NCBI GenBank assembly: GCA_947074195.1
Contig: CAMTOS010000024.1
Span: 1-34,048, forward strand
From: an uncultured Bacteroides sp.
Lineage (GTDB): Bacteria; Bacteroidota; Bacteroidia; Bacteroidales; Bacteroidaceae
Length of the DNA: 34,048 nucleotides
Reading direction: 5' to 3'
In this document: piece after piece, positions 24,522-33,915 of the stretch
Numbering within the stretch: the stretch's first letter is position 1
Layout of the letters: each line of letters starts with the position of its first letter
Translations under genes and position numbers: made by a program
The notes under the pieces: model-generated
What the model saw: the letters and a program-made list of their open reading frames with translations, nothing else
What the model was told of the DNA's origin: nothing
The model's database searches: none

Positions 24522-26042
24522 TTATTCCATCATGTTTCTGATTTCAGAATTCTGTGATTTCAGGAAATCAGGATAAGTATAATACTGGAAGCAATTGGTG
24601 ATTAAACCATCAGTTACATTATCCATTACTACGATTGGTTGTCCGGCAACAGGAGATTTAGAGCGTACATCGTTCAGAAATACATCCTTGCAATCTTTAA
24701 AGCTGAAAGAAGGTCCTTGTTTCACTGCAAAATCCACATTATTGAAACGAAGGTTTACAGCAGTTTCTGCGCTGAATCCTTTATCGGCTACCATATTTAC
24801 ATTGTTGAATGAGATTTCCTCAACCGGCATTTCCTCTATTCCTTTGATATAACCGATTTGAGCAATTTCCTGACCAGTCACATTGCTTAAATGAATGTTA
24901 CGGAAAATAGGAGTACGCTCAGTTACAGGTTCCACTTTTGAATGTTTGTCATAGAATAAGTCGAAGATAAATGCATTCTTCTGAATGTTACGCATAACGA
25001 TATTACTGATACGAATATCTTCTACTACACCTCCACGACCACGGGAAGCTTTCAGACGAATACCTGCATCTGTTCCGTCGAACACACAGTTAGAGATAGT
25101 CACGCGTTTCACACCACCAGACATTTCGCTACCGATAACAACACCACCATGACCGGCAAGCATCACACAGTTTGTAATAGTAATGTTTTCGCAAGCCTTT
25201 CCATATTTACGTCCGTCAGCATCACGTCCCGATTTAATAGTAATACAATCATCGCCTACACTAATAAAACAGTCTGAGATGCGAACATTGCTGCAAGAAG
25301 TAGGATTGATGCCATCGGTATTCGGACCTTTAGGATTAGCAGAAGGATTATTGATTGTCACACCATGAATCACGATATTATCACAGAAAGCAGGATTGAT
25401 AGTCCAGAAAGGAGAATTGATGATCTTTACATTCTCGATAACAATGTTACTACATTCATAGAACTGAATAAATGGCGGACGGAACATCTTGCGTTCAATC
25501 GTGTTCTGATAATACTCAGATACTTCAAAATCGGGATTAGCCTCATCCCACATCTGTTGAAGTTTAGTTGGATTAGGAAGTTTTCCACCATTTTCACGAA
25601 GTGTTTGGCGCGTTTCTTTAATCCAGTCCCACCATTTAAAGCCATTGCCATCGAGGGTACCACGACCAGTAATGGTTAAGTTATCGGCATTCTCAGCATA
25701 AATAAGAGGTGAAAGAGAGTTCATTACTGTACCTTCCCAGCGCATCTTAACAAAAGGAAGATAGTCTTCAAAATTATCAGAGAACTTCAGCACAGCACCC
25801 GATTCAAGATGAAGAGTAATATTGCTTTCCATTTTAATAGCAGCAGTAAGATAATTTCCGGCTGGAAAGTAAATTGTACCTCCGCCTTCAGCAGCAGCTT
25901 TAGCAATTGTTTTATTAATTAATTGTGTACAGGCTTTTTTACCAGTTATATCGGCACCAAGTTGCTTCATATCGAAAGTACGTGCCGACACTAAATTTAA
26001 TACTCCCGCAAGTGCGATGAGAGAGAAAAACAGTCGTTTCAT
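24522..26042 (-). CDS. Glycoside hydrolase family 28 (polygalacturonase-type), secreted, second copy
   Basis: A 506-residue exported beta-helix enzyme. The signal peptide is MKRLFFSLIALAGVLNLVSA. GH28 motifs are all canonical: NTD (241-243), GDD with Asp264 and Asp265, GHGG with His298 and RLK (329-331), then RGRGGVVEDI. It acts on galacturonan or a galacturonosyl linkage in pectin, exo or endo mode unknown. It shares long stretches with the GH28 at 7602-9218 (GSEMSGGVK, RGRGGVVE) but differs at the first motif (NTD against NGD). It is divergent from the GH3-GH95 operon. Its promoter region carries AGGTGGAA, AGTGTGCAAAAA and AGGGGTATTT. Confidence 0.93.
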   Translation of the reverse strand: MKRLFFSLIALAGVLNLVSARTFDMKQLGADITGKKACTQLINKTIAKAAAEGGGTIYFPAGNYLTAAIKMESNITLHLESGAVLKFSDNFEDYLPFVKMRWEGTVMNSLSPLIYAENADNLTITGRGTLDGNGFKWWDWIKETRQTLRENGGKLPNPTKLQQMWDEANPDFEVSEYYQNTIERKMFRPPFIQFYECSNIVIENVKIINSPFWTINPAFCDNIVIHGVTINNPSANPKGPNTDGINPTSCSNVRISDCFISVGDDCITIKSGRDADGRKYGKACENITITNCVMLAGHGGVVIGSEMSGGVKRVTISNCVFDGTDAGIRLKASRGRGGVVEDIRISNIVMRNIQKNAFIFDLFYDKHSKVEPVTERTPIFRNIHLSNVTGQEIAQIGYIKGIEEMPVEEISFNNVNMVADKGFSAETAVNLRFNNVDFAVKQGPSFSFKDCKDVFLNDVRSKSPVAGQPIVVMDNVTDGLITNCFQYYTYPDFLKSQNSEIRNMME

Positions 26043-26073
26043 AATGTATAATTTTATCAGATTTTCAATGTTG

Positions 26074-26081
26074 CAAAGTTA
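26074..26081 (-). promoter_or_regulatory. Candidate -7 element of the second GH28
   Basis: The minus strand reads TAACTTTG (TAnnTTTG), 32 nt upstream of the ATG at 26042. It is the same octamer as that of the HAD gene at 4145-4152. Confidence 0.45.
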
Positions 26082-26132
26082 GAATGGGGCAATTTAAACC
26101 ATGTGCAATATCCGTGATACAGCTGTTTGCAG

Positions 26133-26163
26133 AGGTGGAAAAAGTGTGCAAAAAGGGGTATTT
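26133..26163. promoter_or_regulatory. Cluster of shared motifs upstream of the second GH28
   Basis: Three words abut within 31 nt. AGGTGGAA (26133-26140) is also upstream of GH43 and the hydrolase. AGTGTGCAAAAA (26143-26154) is also at the SusC promoter. AGGGGTATTT (26154-26163) is also upstream of the first GH28. The block starts 51 nt upstream of the -7 element and could serve either divergent gene. Confidence 0.45.
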
Positions 26164-26200
26164 AATGCGTATTTAGGTCGATGTAACGTACAAACTAGTT

Positions 26201-26230
26201 TTTGTATCAATTATTACACTGTATTTTTTG
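26201..26230 (+). promoter_or_regulatory. Candidate promoter of the GH3-GH95 operon
   Basis: TTTG at 26201-26204 is followed after 17 nt by TATTTTTTG (26222-26230), a -7 element with one extra base between TA and TTTG. A palindrome AAACTAGTTT (26192-26201) overlaps the -33 side. The ATG lies 57 nt downstream. Confidence 0.4.
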
Positions 26231-26287
26231 AGAAAATAGGTAGTATTGCAGTACGATTTAAAAACCACTCTTAAACTTATTCATATT

Positions 26288-28891
26288 ATGAAAAACCCTC
26301 TTCTTAACCGCAAGAGTTTAGCCGGTATTATTATGGCCGGAGCTATGGCATTAACCTGCCAGAGTTTAAATGCGCAACTTCCCTATCAAAATTCAAATCT
26401 TACACCGACAGAACGTGCACACGATTTAGTAAGCAGACTTACACTTGAGGAGAAAGCTGCACTGATGCAAAATAATTCACCGGCTGTACCAAGACTGGGT
26501 ATCCGCCCTTATGAATGGTGGAATGAGGCTTTGCATGGTGTGGCTCGCGCCGGACTTGCTACCGTTTTTCCGCAAACTATCGGGATGGCGGCTTCTTTTA
26601 ATGAACCACTGGTATTCGAGGTGTTTACTGCTGCATCGGATGAAGCCCGGGCCAAGAATCATGAGTTTAATAACAGAGGACAATATAAACGCTATCAGGG
26701 GCTAACCATGTGGACGCCCAATATTAATATATTCCGTGATCCGCGCTGGGGTCGTGGACAAGAGACTTACGGAGAGGATCCATATCTGACTACCCGGATG
26801 GGAGTGGCCGTGGTTAACGGACTACAAGGGCCAAAGACTGAGAAATATGATAAGCTGCATGCGTGCGCTAAACACTATGCCGTACATTCGGGACCGGAAT
26901 GGAACCGCCATAGTTTCGATGCTGAAAAGATTTCACCACGCGATTTATGGGAAACTTATCTGCCAGCCTTTAAAGTATTGGTACAGGATGCCGGTGTGAA
27001 AGAGGTGATGTGTGCATACAACCGCTATGAAGGCGAACCCTGTTGCGGAAGTAATAGATTGCTGACTCAGATTCTTCGCGATGAATGGGGATTCGATGGT
27101 ATTGTGGTTTCTGATTGTGGTGCAATAACCGATTTCTGGGGAAAGAAAAGACATGAAACGCATCGGGATGCTGCACATGCCTCGGCTGATGCGGTGATTA
27201 ATGGTACCGACCTGGAATGTGGCAGCAATTATAAGAATCTTCCCGAAGCAGTGAGACAAGGATTAATCAGCGAAGAACAAATTGATATCGCATTGATCCG
27301 GTTAATGAAGGCCCGCTTTGAACTGGGCGAAATGGAAGAGGTAAAACCCTGGCAGATTCCATATAGTGTAGTAGACTGTGAAGATCATCGCGCTTTATCT
27401 CTTCAGATGGCTCGTGAAACAATGACATTACTTCAGAATAAGAACAATATTCTTCCTTTAGATAAAAATGCCAAAATTGCTTTGATTGGTCCGAATGCAA
27501 ATGATTCAGTGATGCAGTGGGCAAACTATAATGGTACGCCATCATCAACAATTACGTTGCTCGATGCGATGCAAGGTTATCTGCCTGCCTCACAACTGGT
27601 CTATGATGAAGCTTGCGGACATGTGAACAATATTACTTACACCAGTTTGTTCGGCCAATGCAGCAGCAGTGGTAAACCCGGATTCACCGCAGAATACTGG
27701 AACAACAAGACTTTTAACGGCCCGATGGCAGCTACCGATCAGATCAGTACCCCATTTCACTTTAATACACTTGGTGCGACTGCATTCGCTCCCGGCGTAA
27801 ATTTAAGAGGCTTTGCCGGTCAGTATAAAACGGTGTTCACTCCTACTGAAGATACGAATGCTATCTTCAGACTTCAGACTAATGGTAAGTTTGTGATTTC
27901 TATCAATGATGAAGTAGTTTGCGAGAAACAAAACATCAAAAATCCACAGAATATTTATACGCTACCGGTTAAAGCTGGGCAACAATATGAACTGGAACTT
28001 ATTTTCTTCCAGGAAAAAGATGATTCATATCTGAACTTCGATTTAGTGAAAGAAAGTCCGCTGGATATAAATAATCTGCTAACAAACCTGAAGGATGTTG
28101 ATGTGGTAGTATTTGCTGGAGGTATTTCTGCCCTGCTCGAGGGAGAAGAAATGCCGGTTAATGCAGATGGATTCAAAGGCGGCGACCGTACAAATATAGA
28201 GTTACCGGCTGTTCAGCGTGAATTACTGGCTCAATTGAAAAAAGCCGGAAAAAAAGTGGTATTCGTAAATTTCTCGGGATCAGCTATGGCTTTAGTACCT
28301 GAAACAGAAAGCTGCGATGCGATAATTCAGGCATGGTATCCTGGACAGGCCGGAGGTCAGGCTGTAGCCGAAGTACTATTCGGGGATTACAATCCGGCAG
28401 GCAGATTACCGGTAACTTTCTATAAGAATACAGATCAGCTACCCGACTTTGAAGATTATAACATGAAAGGCCGTACTTACAGATATATGGAGGAAGACCC
28501 ATTATTCGCATTTGGACATGGATTGAGCTATACGAACTTTAAATATGGTAAAGCCAAAACAAATAAGAAAAAGCTAAAAGAGGGCGAAGTTCTGACTATG
28601 AACATTCCAGTTCAGAATGCCGGTAAGATGGATGGAGATGAAGTAGTACAGGTTTACCTGAAACGTCCATCGGATAAAGAGGGACCAAAGAAAGCACTTC
28701 GTAGTTTTAAGCGAGTGAATATAACAAACGGTAAAAAAGAGAACGTAACGATTGAACTCCCTTATGAAGCTTTCGAGTGGTTTGACGTGAATACAAATAC
28801 AATGCGTCCTATACCGGGCGTTTACGAAATTTCTTATGGAGGAAGTTCGAACGAGAAAGATTTGAAAACGGTTAAAGTACAAATACAATAA
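26288..28891 (+). CDS. Glycoside hydrolase family 3 with PA14 insert (beta-glucosidase/beta-xylosidase type), secreted
   Basis: An exported enzyme of 867 residues from ATG 26288 ([10 protein letters not shown]); an upstream non-ATG extension is rejected because it would precede the signal peptide ([12 protein letters not shown]). The TIM-barrel domain has [30 protein letters not shown] and the nucleophile Asp276 in [10 protein letters not shown] second alpha/beta domain begins near [15 protein letters not shown]14-like domain is inserted at ~464-586 (FTAEYWNNK to NFDLV), and a fibronectin-III-like domain ends the protein ([18 protein letters not shown]). PA14 inserts shape substrate choice in GH3. 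The barrel motifs suit beta-xylosidase or beta-glucosidase. GH95 follows 11 nt downstream. Confidence 0.93.
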   Translation: MKNPLLNRKSLAGIIMAGAMALTCQSLNAQLPYQNSNLTPTERAHDLVSRLTLEEKAALMQNNSPAVPRLGIRPYEWWNEALHGVARAGLATVFPQTIGMAASFNEPLVFEVFTAASDEARAKNHEFNNRGQYKRYQGLTMWTPNINIFRDPRWGRGQETYGEDPYLTTRMGVAVVNGLQGPKTEKYDKLHACAKHYAVHSGPEWNRHSFDAEKISPRDLWETYLPAFKVLVQDAGVKEVMCAYNRYEGEPCCGSNRLLTQILRDEWGFDGIVVSDCGAITDFWGKKRHETHRDAAHASADAVINGTDLECGSNYKNLPEAVRQGLISEEQIDIALIRLMKARFELGEMEEVKPWQIPYSVVDCEDHRALSLQMARETMTLLQNKNNILPLDKNAKIALIGPNANDSVMQWANYNGTPSSTITLLDAMQGYLPASQLVYDEACGHVNNITYTSLFGQCSSSGKPGFTAEYWNNKTFNGPMAATDQISTPFHFNTLGATAFAPGVNLRGFAGQYKTVFTPTEDTNAIFRLQTNGKFVISINDEVVCEKQNIKNPQNIYTLPVKAGQQYELELIFFQEKDDSYLNFDLVKESPLDINNLLTNLKDVDVVVFAGGISALLEGEEMPVNADGFKGGDRTNIELPAVQRELLAQLKKAGKKVVFVNFSGSAMALVPETESCDAIIQAWYPGQAGGQAVAEVLFGDYNPAGRLPVTFYKNTDQLPDFEDYNMKGRTYRYMEEDPLFAFGHGLSYTNFKYGKAKTNKKKLKEGEVLTMNIPVQNAGKMDGDEVVQVYLKRPSDKEGPKKALRSFKRVNITNGKKENVTIELPYEAFEWFDVNTNTMRPIPGVYEISYGGSSNEKDLKTVKVQIQ

Positions 28892-28902
28892 GATTGAATA
28901 GA

Positions 28903-31371
28903 ATGAAGAAAATCATAATAGCTTGCTTCCTTTTGGGAGCAGGCTTTTTGCAGCTTAAAGCACAAGATGATGAAATGAAACTGTGGTATGACCGACCAGC
29001 TGAGCGTTGGGTGGAAGCTCTGCCATTAGGAAATGGTCGTATCGGTGCCATGATTTATGGTGATCCGATAAATGAAACGATTCAGCTGAATGAAGAAACC
29101 ATCTGGGGAGGTGGTCCGCATAACAATACCAACCCGAAAGCAAAAGATGCTTTGCCGCAAATACGTCAGCTTATCTTCGATGGAAAGAATAAAGAAGCAC
29201 AGGCTTTATGCGGAGAAGTAATCTCATCTGAATCGGCCAATGGTATGCCTTATCAGACTATCGGTTCATTGCATCTTGATTTCACTGGTTTATCAGGTTA
29301 TACTAACTTTTATCGTGATCTGAACATAGAAAATGCCATTGCAACCACAACATTTGTGGCTGATGGTGTGACGTATACCCGCGAAGCTTTTACTTCTTTC
29401 CCAGATCAGTTACTGGTCATCAGACTAACGGCATCTGAAAAAGGAAAAATATCTTTTAAGACCCGTTATACGACTCCTTATGATGAGGATATCGCTATCA
29501 GCATCAATAGCAAAAAGGAATTGCAACTTGATGGAAAAGCAAACGATCATGAAGGAATTGAAGGAAAAGTACGTTTCTGCACGCTGACACGAATTGATCA
29601 TCAGGGAGGAAAACTGATATCAATGGGCGATTCGGTTTTGCAGTTAACCGAAGCTAATAGTGCTACGATTTATGTTTCGGCCGGAACGAACTTTGTCAAT
29701 TATAAAGATGTGTCGGGTAATGCAGTAAGTCAGGCTAACCAGTATATGAAAAATGCGGGAAAGAGCTATAATAAGATGAAAGCGGCACATATTGCGGCTT
29801 ATGCGCCATTATACAACAGAGTGTCACTGGATTTAGGTATAAATGAACAAGCTTTGAAACCCACAGACGTACGTGTGGAGGAGTTTGGCGATAAGTTTGA
29901 TCCGCATATGGCAGCTCTTTATTTTCAGTTTGGGCGGTATCTGCTGATTTGTAGTTCGCAACCCGGCGGACAAGCGGCCAATTTGCAGGGAATCTGGAAT
30001 TATCAGCGTTTAGCACCATGGGATGGGAAATATACGACAGATATTAATGTGGAGATGAATTACTGGCCTGCAGAAATAACCAATTTGCCTGAGATGCATG
30101 AGCCTTTTCTGCAACTGATTAAAGAAACTGCAGAACAAGGAAAACAATCGGCTGAAATGTATGGTTGCCGGGGATGGACATTACATCATAATACAGACAT
30201 ATGGCGCTCAACAGGTTCGGTAGATGGTGCCGGATGGGGAATATGGCCGACATGCAATGCATGGTTTGCCCAACATTTATGGGATCGTTATCTGTTTTCG
30301 GGGGATAAGAACTATCTGGAGGAAGTCTATCCGCTAATGCGTGGCGCGTGTGAATTCTATCTTGACTTCCTCGTGAAAGAACCTAATAACAACTGGTTGG
30401 TGGCATCGCCCTCCTATTCGCCTGAAAATAAACCGACGGTAAACGGCAAACGTGATTTTGTAGTAGTAGCCGGGGCTACAATGGATAATCAGATGATTAG
30501 CGATTTATTTCGAAATACGATAGATGCGGCATCAATAATGAATGAGTCGCCGTTATTTATGGATAGCCTGAGAAATGTAGCCGATAACCTTGCGCCTATG
30601 CAGGTGGGTAGCTGGGGACAGTTGCAGGAGTGGATGGAAGACTGGGATAGTCCGAATGACAAACACCGCCACGTTTCGCATTTATGGGGAGTTTATCCGG
30701 GAAGACAAATTACAATCGATACACCGATATTGATGGAAGCCGCAAAGCAATCGTTAGAAGGAAGAGGAGATCATTCTACAGGTTGGTCGATGGGTTGGAA
30801 AGTGTGTCTTTGGGCAAGACTTCTTGACGGAAACCGGGCCTTTAAATTAATTACAGACCAGTTATCGCCAACAATAGATGAAAGCGGACAAAACGGTGGT
30901 ACTTACCCTAACTTATTTGATGCTCACCCACCCTTCCAGATTGACGGTAACTTTGGTTGCGCGGCCGGTATAGCCGAAATGCTGGTGCAGAGTCATGACG
31001 GAACTGTTTTCTTATTACCTGCATTGCCAGATGTATGGGATAAAGGTACAATAAAAGGATTACGCAGTCGCGGAGGATTTATTATTGAGGAAATGAACTG
31101 GGAAAATAATCAATTAAAAAATGCAGCTATTTTATCAACATTGGGTGGAAATCTAAGAATACGTTCAAAAACACCGCTCTATCTTGAAGGTGAAAAATTA
31201 AAGCCATTGAAAAGTCTCGATAACAATGATAATATCTTATTAAAAGCTCAGGAAATCAGACGACCATTAATATCACCTAAAGCTCGTATAAATACAATGG
31301 AAATGCATGCTACATATCTTTATGATATTGAAACTACTCCGGGAGAAGTTTATAATTTATCGTTTAAATAA
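28903..31371 (+). CDS. Glycoside hydrolase family 95 (alpha-L-fucosidase/alpha-L-galactosidase type), secreted
   Basis: An exported enzyme of 822 residues from ATG 28903 (an in-frame TTG at 28896-28894 region is rejected). The signal peptide ends FLQLKAQ. The N-terminal beta domain holds the GH95 opening [20 protein letters not shown] and [10 protein letters not shown]. The (alpha/alpha)6 barrel has [28 protein letters not shown], a catalytic-type Glu near 576 in [21 protein letters not shown], and Asp681 in [11 protein letters not shown]. The family inverts terminal alpha-L-fucose or alpha-L-galactose. In the characterised Bifidobacterium enzyme two asparagines assist; here the region reads TTDIN. 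It is the second gene of an operon with GH3, pointing to fucosylated xyloglucan or pectin side chains. Confidence 0.92.
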   Translation: MKKIIIACFLLGAGFLQLKAQDDEMKLWYDRPAERWVEALPLGNGRIGAMIYGDPINETIQLNEETIWGGGPHNNTNPKAKDALPQIRQLIFDGKNKEAQALCGEVISSESANGMPYQTIGSLHLDFTGLSGYTNFYRDLNIENAIATTTFVADGVTYTREAFTSFPDQLLVIRLTASEKGKISFKTRYTTPYDEDIAISINSKKELQLDGKANDHEGIEGKVRFCTLTRIDHQGGKLISMGDSVLQLTEANSATIYVSAGTNFVNYKDVSGNAVSQANQYMKNAGKSYNKMKAAHIAAYAPLYNRVSLDLGINEQALKPTDVRVEEFGDKFDPHMAALYFQFGRYLLICSSQPGGQAANLQGIWNYQRLAPWDGKYTTDINVEMNYWPAEITNLPEMHEPFLQLIKETAEQGKQSAEMYGCRGWTLHHNTDIWRSTGSVDGAGWGIWPTCNAWFAQHLWDRYLFSGDKNYLEEVYPLMRGACEFYLDFLVKEPNNNWLVASPSYSPENKPTVNGKRDFVVVAGATMDNQMISDLFRNTIDAASIMNESPLFMDSLRNVADNLAPMQVGSWGQLQEWMEDWDSPNDKHRHVSHLWGVYPGRQITIDTPILMEAAKQSLEGRGDHSTGWSMGWKVCLWARLLDGNRAFKLITDQLSPTIDESGQNGGTYPNLFDAHPPFQIDGNFGCAAGIAEMLVQSHDGTVFLLPALPDVWDKGTIKGLRSRGGFIIEEMNWENNQLKNAAILSTLGGNLRIRSKTPLYLEGEKLKPLKSLDNNDNILLKAQEIRRPLISPKARINTMEMHATYLYDIETTPGEVYNLSFK

Positions 31372-31385
31372 GCATTTATAAATTG

Positions 31386-31437
31386 AATAATATACCATCA
31401 TAAACATAGCTATTTATATTTATGGAGGTATATTATT
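31386..31437 (+). terminator. AT-rich inverted repeat after GH95 (possible terminator)
   Basis: AATAATATACC (31386-31396) pairs perfectly over 11 bp with GGTATATTATT (31427-31437) across a 30-nt loop, starting 14 nt after the GH95 stop. The stem is AT-rich and there is no clean U tract, so efficiency is doubtful. Confidence 0.4.
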
Positions 31438-31441
31438 TCAA

Positions 31442-31588
31442 ATGTTTTTCAAAAAGCCTATTATTATTCTACTATTTATCTTATTTTATGCTCTTTTTAA
31501 CCGATTAGAAGATAATAAATGTTTCTTTATTTTGTTTTTATTTAATTTTAATATATATTTACTTTATTATTTGTTATTCAATACATGA
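31442..31588 (+). CDS. Possible 48-residue hydrophobic peptide in the AT-rich gap
   Basis: ATG at 31442 opens a 48-codon frame ending TGA. It begins MFFKKPIIILLFILFYALF, has a charged break NRLEDNK, then a second hydrophobic run ending LLFNT. This would be a hairpin-like two-segment membrane peptide. GGAGG lies at 31424-31428, 13 nt upstream, a rare Shine-Dalgarno-like match here but too far for an ideal one. The 31372-31709 gap is strongly AT-rich, so such a Phe/Leu/Ile-rich frame can arise by chance. Besides this and the preceding inverted repeat I see only a weak TACTTA/TAAGTA pair (31687-31704) in the gap. Confidence 0.22.
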   Translation: MFFKKPIIILLFILFYALFNRLEDNKCFFILFLFNFNIYLLYYLLFNT

Positions 31589-31709
31589 TAAAACAAATAA
31601 CACAAAACATTACAGCATATTACAACAAACAGAGCAATCATATTAAGCTAAAGTGGCAACACTATAAGATTCATAAAGCTTATATATACTTAACCGTATA
31701 AGTATTACT

Positions 31710-32684
31710 ATGAAATTAAAACAATTATTGATTTGGGGGTATGCAATAGCACAGTTGTTTACCTCATGTCATTCTAAGCAAAATTATCTGATAGAAGATA
31801 AGGAAATTAATGTTACGCTTGCTTTAAAAAGTCAGGCTAATATACTTTTTGAATCAAATGCCGATGAACACTTTAACTCTTTAACTGAATTTACACCAAG
31901 ACTTATAATTGGTGTATACCTCGAAAATAAAAATATAGAGATAGAACGCCGTATAATATGTCTGGAACAAGTACCATTACATACTATAAATATTGAAGAG
32001 GAATTTACACTTTCGGCAGATAAATTTTATTTCATGATCTGGTTGGATTATGCTGAGAAGGATAATCTGAACGATAAATTCTACATTTGCGATAACCTCC
32101 ACTCAATCCCATTTCTTGAACCTTATATATCAAATACAGATTATAGAGATTGCTTATCAGCCATCCATCATATAGATCTGACATCTTATAATGAACATAT
32201 CACAGAATCTTATAAAATTGATATAGATTTAGAACGTCATGTTGGCAAATATATTCTTATTGCTGATGATGTTCAAAGTTTTATCGAAAAGATGAATGGC
32301 CTGTATTCATTAGAGAATATGAATTCATTTTCGGCAGTAGTGACTTATGCTACATATATGCCCTTCAGTTATAATATTCTTACAAGACAAGCAAATGATG
32401 CTAAACCAGGAATATCTTTTACTTCCCAATTCGAATTATTATCTGATCAGGAAGTTGTTCTTTGCTTTGATTATCCACTCATTGTACAGGGGAATATATC
32501 GATTGGAATAAATATTTTTGATCATAATAACGAGCTGATAAAATCATTAAATGATATAAAGATATTTGTTGAAAAAGATCAACTAACCGTTTTAAGAGCA
32601 AATCTTTTAAGTTCGGACAATACACCAGGAATTGGCATTAATCCAGATTACGATGGCGAAATAGATATCGTGATAGATGATTAA
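31710..32684 (+). CDS. Fimbrillin-like lipoprotein, diverged relative of the DUF6562 protein next door
   Basis: A 324-residue predicted lipoprotein with signal MKLKQLLIWGYAIAQLFTSC and lipobox Cys20. No enzyme motif is visible. The layout is two beta-rich halves. Residues ~60-140 contain LIIGVYLENKNIEIERR and YFMIWLDYAEKDN, matching by position LRYILEIYNND and FLVWVDYVEKNTS of the following gene. The ends also correspond (NPDYDGEIDIVIDD against DSEWDGTNDVTIAD). I infer a paralogue of the DUF6562/fimbrillin-like surface family. The DNA is much more AT-rich than the glycosidase genes to the left, suggesting a separately acquired module. Function is unknown; surface or pilus-like structures are known for related folds. 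Confidence 0.6.
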   Translation: MKLKQLLIWGYAIAQLFTSCHSKQNYLIEDKEINVTLALKSQANILFESNADEHFNSLTEFTPRLIIGVYLENKNIEIERRIICLEQVPLHTINIEEEFTLSADKFYFMIWLDYAEKDNLNDKFYICDNLHSIPFLEPYISNTDYRDCLSAIHHIDLTSYNEHITESYKIDIDLERHVGKYILIADDVQSFIEKMNGLYSLENMNSFSAVVTYATYMPFSYNILTRQANDAKPGISFTSQFELLSDQEVVLCFDYPLIVQGNISIGINIFDHNNELIKSLNDIKIFVEKDQLTVLRANLLSSDNTPGIGINPDYDGEIDIVIDD

Positions 32685-32876
32685 TTAAATAGAGAAGATG
32701 AGGTTTAAACAAACCATCGGATTAAATATATAAACTTTCAGATTTCAAATATTAATAAATTTCTATGAGATTTACAGCCATTGCTATGCCTTAAAATTTG
32801 AATTTACTAGTAAACTATATAAGCAAAACATTATTTTCTATTATTAACCGGACATTTGTCCACAAACAAAATCGAC

Positions 32877-33818
32877 ATGAGAAGAAGTTATTTTTGGTTG
32901 TTAAGTATTTTATTTATGCTCACAGCATGTAACCAACAAGAAGAAAGTTTTAACTCTGAAGGCGAATTATTTAAGTTAGACATTACTGCAGAAAGCTATG
33001 TAAACACACGAAGTGACGCAAATCCTGTAGCACCTGAAATTCCGGAGGGATATGAATTACGCTACATTCTTGAAATTTATAACAATGATGTTCTTTATCA
33101 AAGAATGGTTCAGAATGATGGAAGCATGAATTTCCGCCTGATCACAAATCAACCATATGAATTTTTGGTATGGGTAGACTATGTTGAGAAAAATACAAGT
33201 AATGCAGATTTGAACTATACAGCAAGTAGTTTGAAAAGTATTGAAATGAAAAGTGATATTACCAATAATGATGTGACACGCGATGCATTCTTTTATGCAT
33301 TCAAAAAAAGTGCAATTGAAATTGGTAATCAGGCAAATAATTTCGGAACAGTTATTTGTAGAAGACCATTTGGACAGCTCAATATTACTACAACTGACTG
33401 GAATGAGATTAATGGCGTAGCCGCTTTAACACCTGATAAAGTAGATATTAAATATGTAGCATATACTAAATTTAATGTTTCAACCGGTGATGTAACTGAT
33501 GCGCAAGAATTGACTTATGATCCATCTGCTGATTTTGCCGGAGATATAATTGATGCAACAAAAAGACATTTGACATGTGATTATATTTTTGCTCCAACAG
33601 TAATCAATGATGAGAAATATATTATTCCTACTACATTAGTTACATTCTATAATGGTGATAATGAAATTACTAATACTGGCAGTATGCTTGTGAGTTTACC
33701 AATTAAACGCAATTTCAAAACAAATGTATCCGGAAAATTATTATCGAAAGCCGGAGAAGTCAATATAGTGGTTGATTCTGAATGGGATGGAACTAATGAC
33801 GTAACAATTGCAGATTAA
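32877..33818 (+). CDS. DUF6562-type fimbrillin-like lipoprotein
   Basis: A predicted lipoprotein of 313 residues from ATG 32877, with signal MRRSYFWLLSILFMLTAC and Cys18. Acidic residues just after the Cys (NQQEESF) resemble the Bacteroidetes surface-export signal. The DUF6562 pattern is recognisable: YILEIYNNDVLYQRM, FLVWVDYVEK, SLKSIEM, DVTRDAFFYAF, RRPFGQLNITTTDW, and a second domain ending VSLPIKRNFKTNVSG with GEVNIVVDSEW. No catalytic residues are evident. A TTG at 32856 could extend the frame but would spoil the signal. A perfect GGACA/TGTCC hairpin (32850-32861) lies 15 nt before the ATG. The 32685-32876 gap is otherwise featureless. Confidence 0.72.
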   Translation: MRRSYFWLLSILFMLTACNQQEESFNSEGELFKLDITAESYVNTRSDANPVAPEIPEGYELRYILEIYNNDVLYQRMVQNDGSMNFRLITNQPYEFLVWVDYVEKNTSNADLNYTASSLKSIEMKSDITNNDVTRDAFFYAFKKSAIEIGNQANNFGTVICRRPFGQLNITTTDWNEINGVAALTPDKVDIKYVAYTKFNVSTGDVTDAQELTYDPSADFAGDIIDATKRHLTCDYIFAPTVINDEKYIIPTTLVTFYNGDNEITNTGSMLVSLPIKRNFKTNVSGKLLSKAGEVNIVVDSEWDGTNDVTIAD

Positions 33819-33851
33819 TCAATTATAGAATTATCTATCAAATATAATAAA

Positions 33852-33891
33852 GCGAATCAGGAATTTAATTGATATATAATTTCTGATTCGC
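33852..33891 (+). terminator. Hairpin between the second and third lipoprotein genes
   Basis: GCGAATCAGGAATT (33852-33865) pairs with AATTTCTGATTCGC (33878-33891), 14 bp with one G-T wobble and a 12-nt loop. The tract after it is AATTAATAATA rather than a U run. It may be a weak terminator or an mRNA-processing structure within a tandem operon. Confidence 0.45.
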
Positions 33892-33915
33892 AATTAATAA
33901 TATAATAAAGATTAT

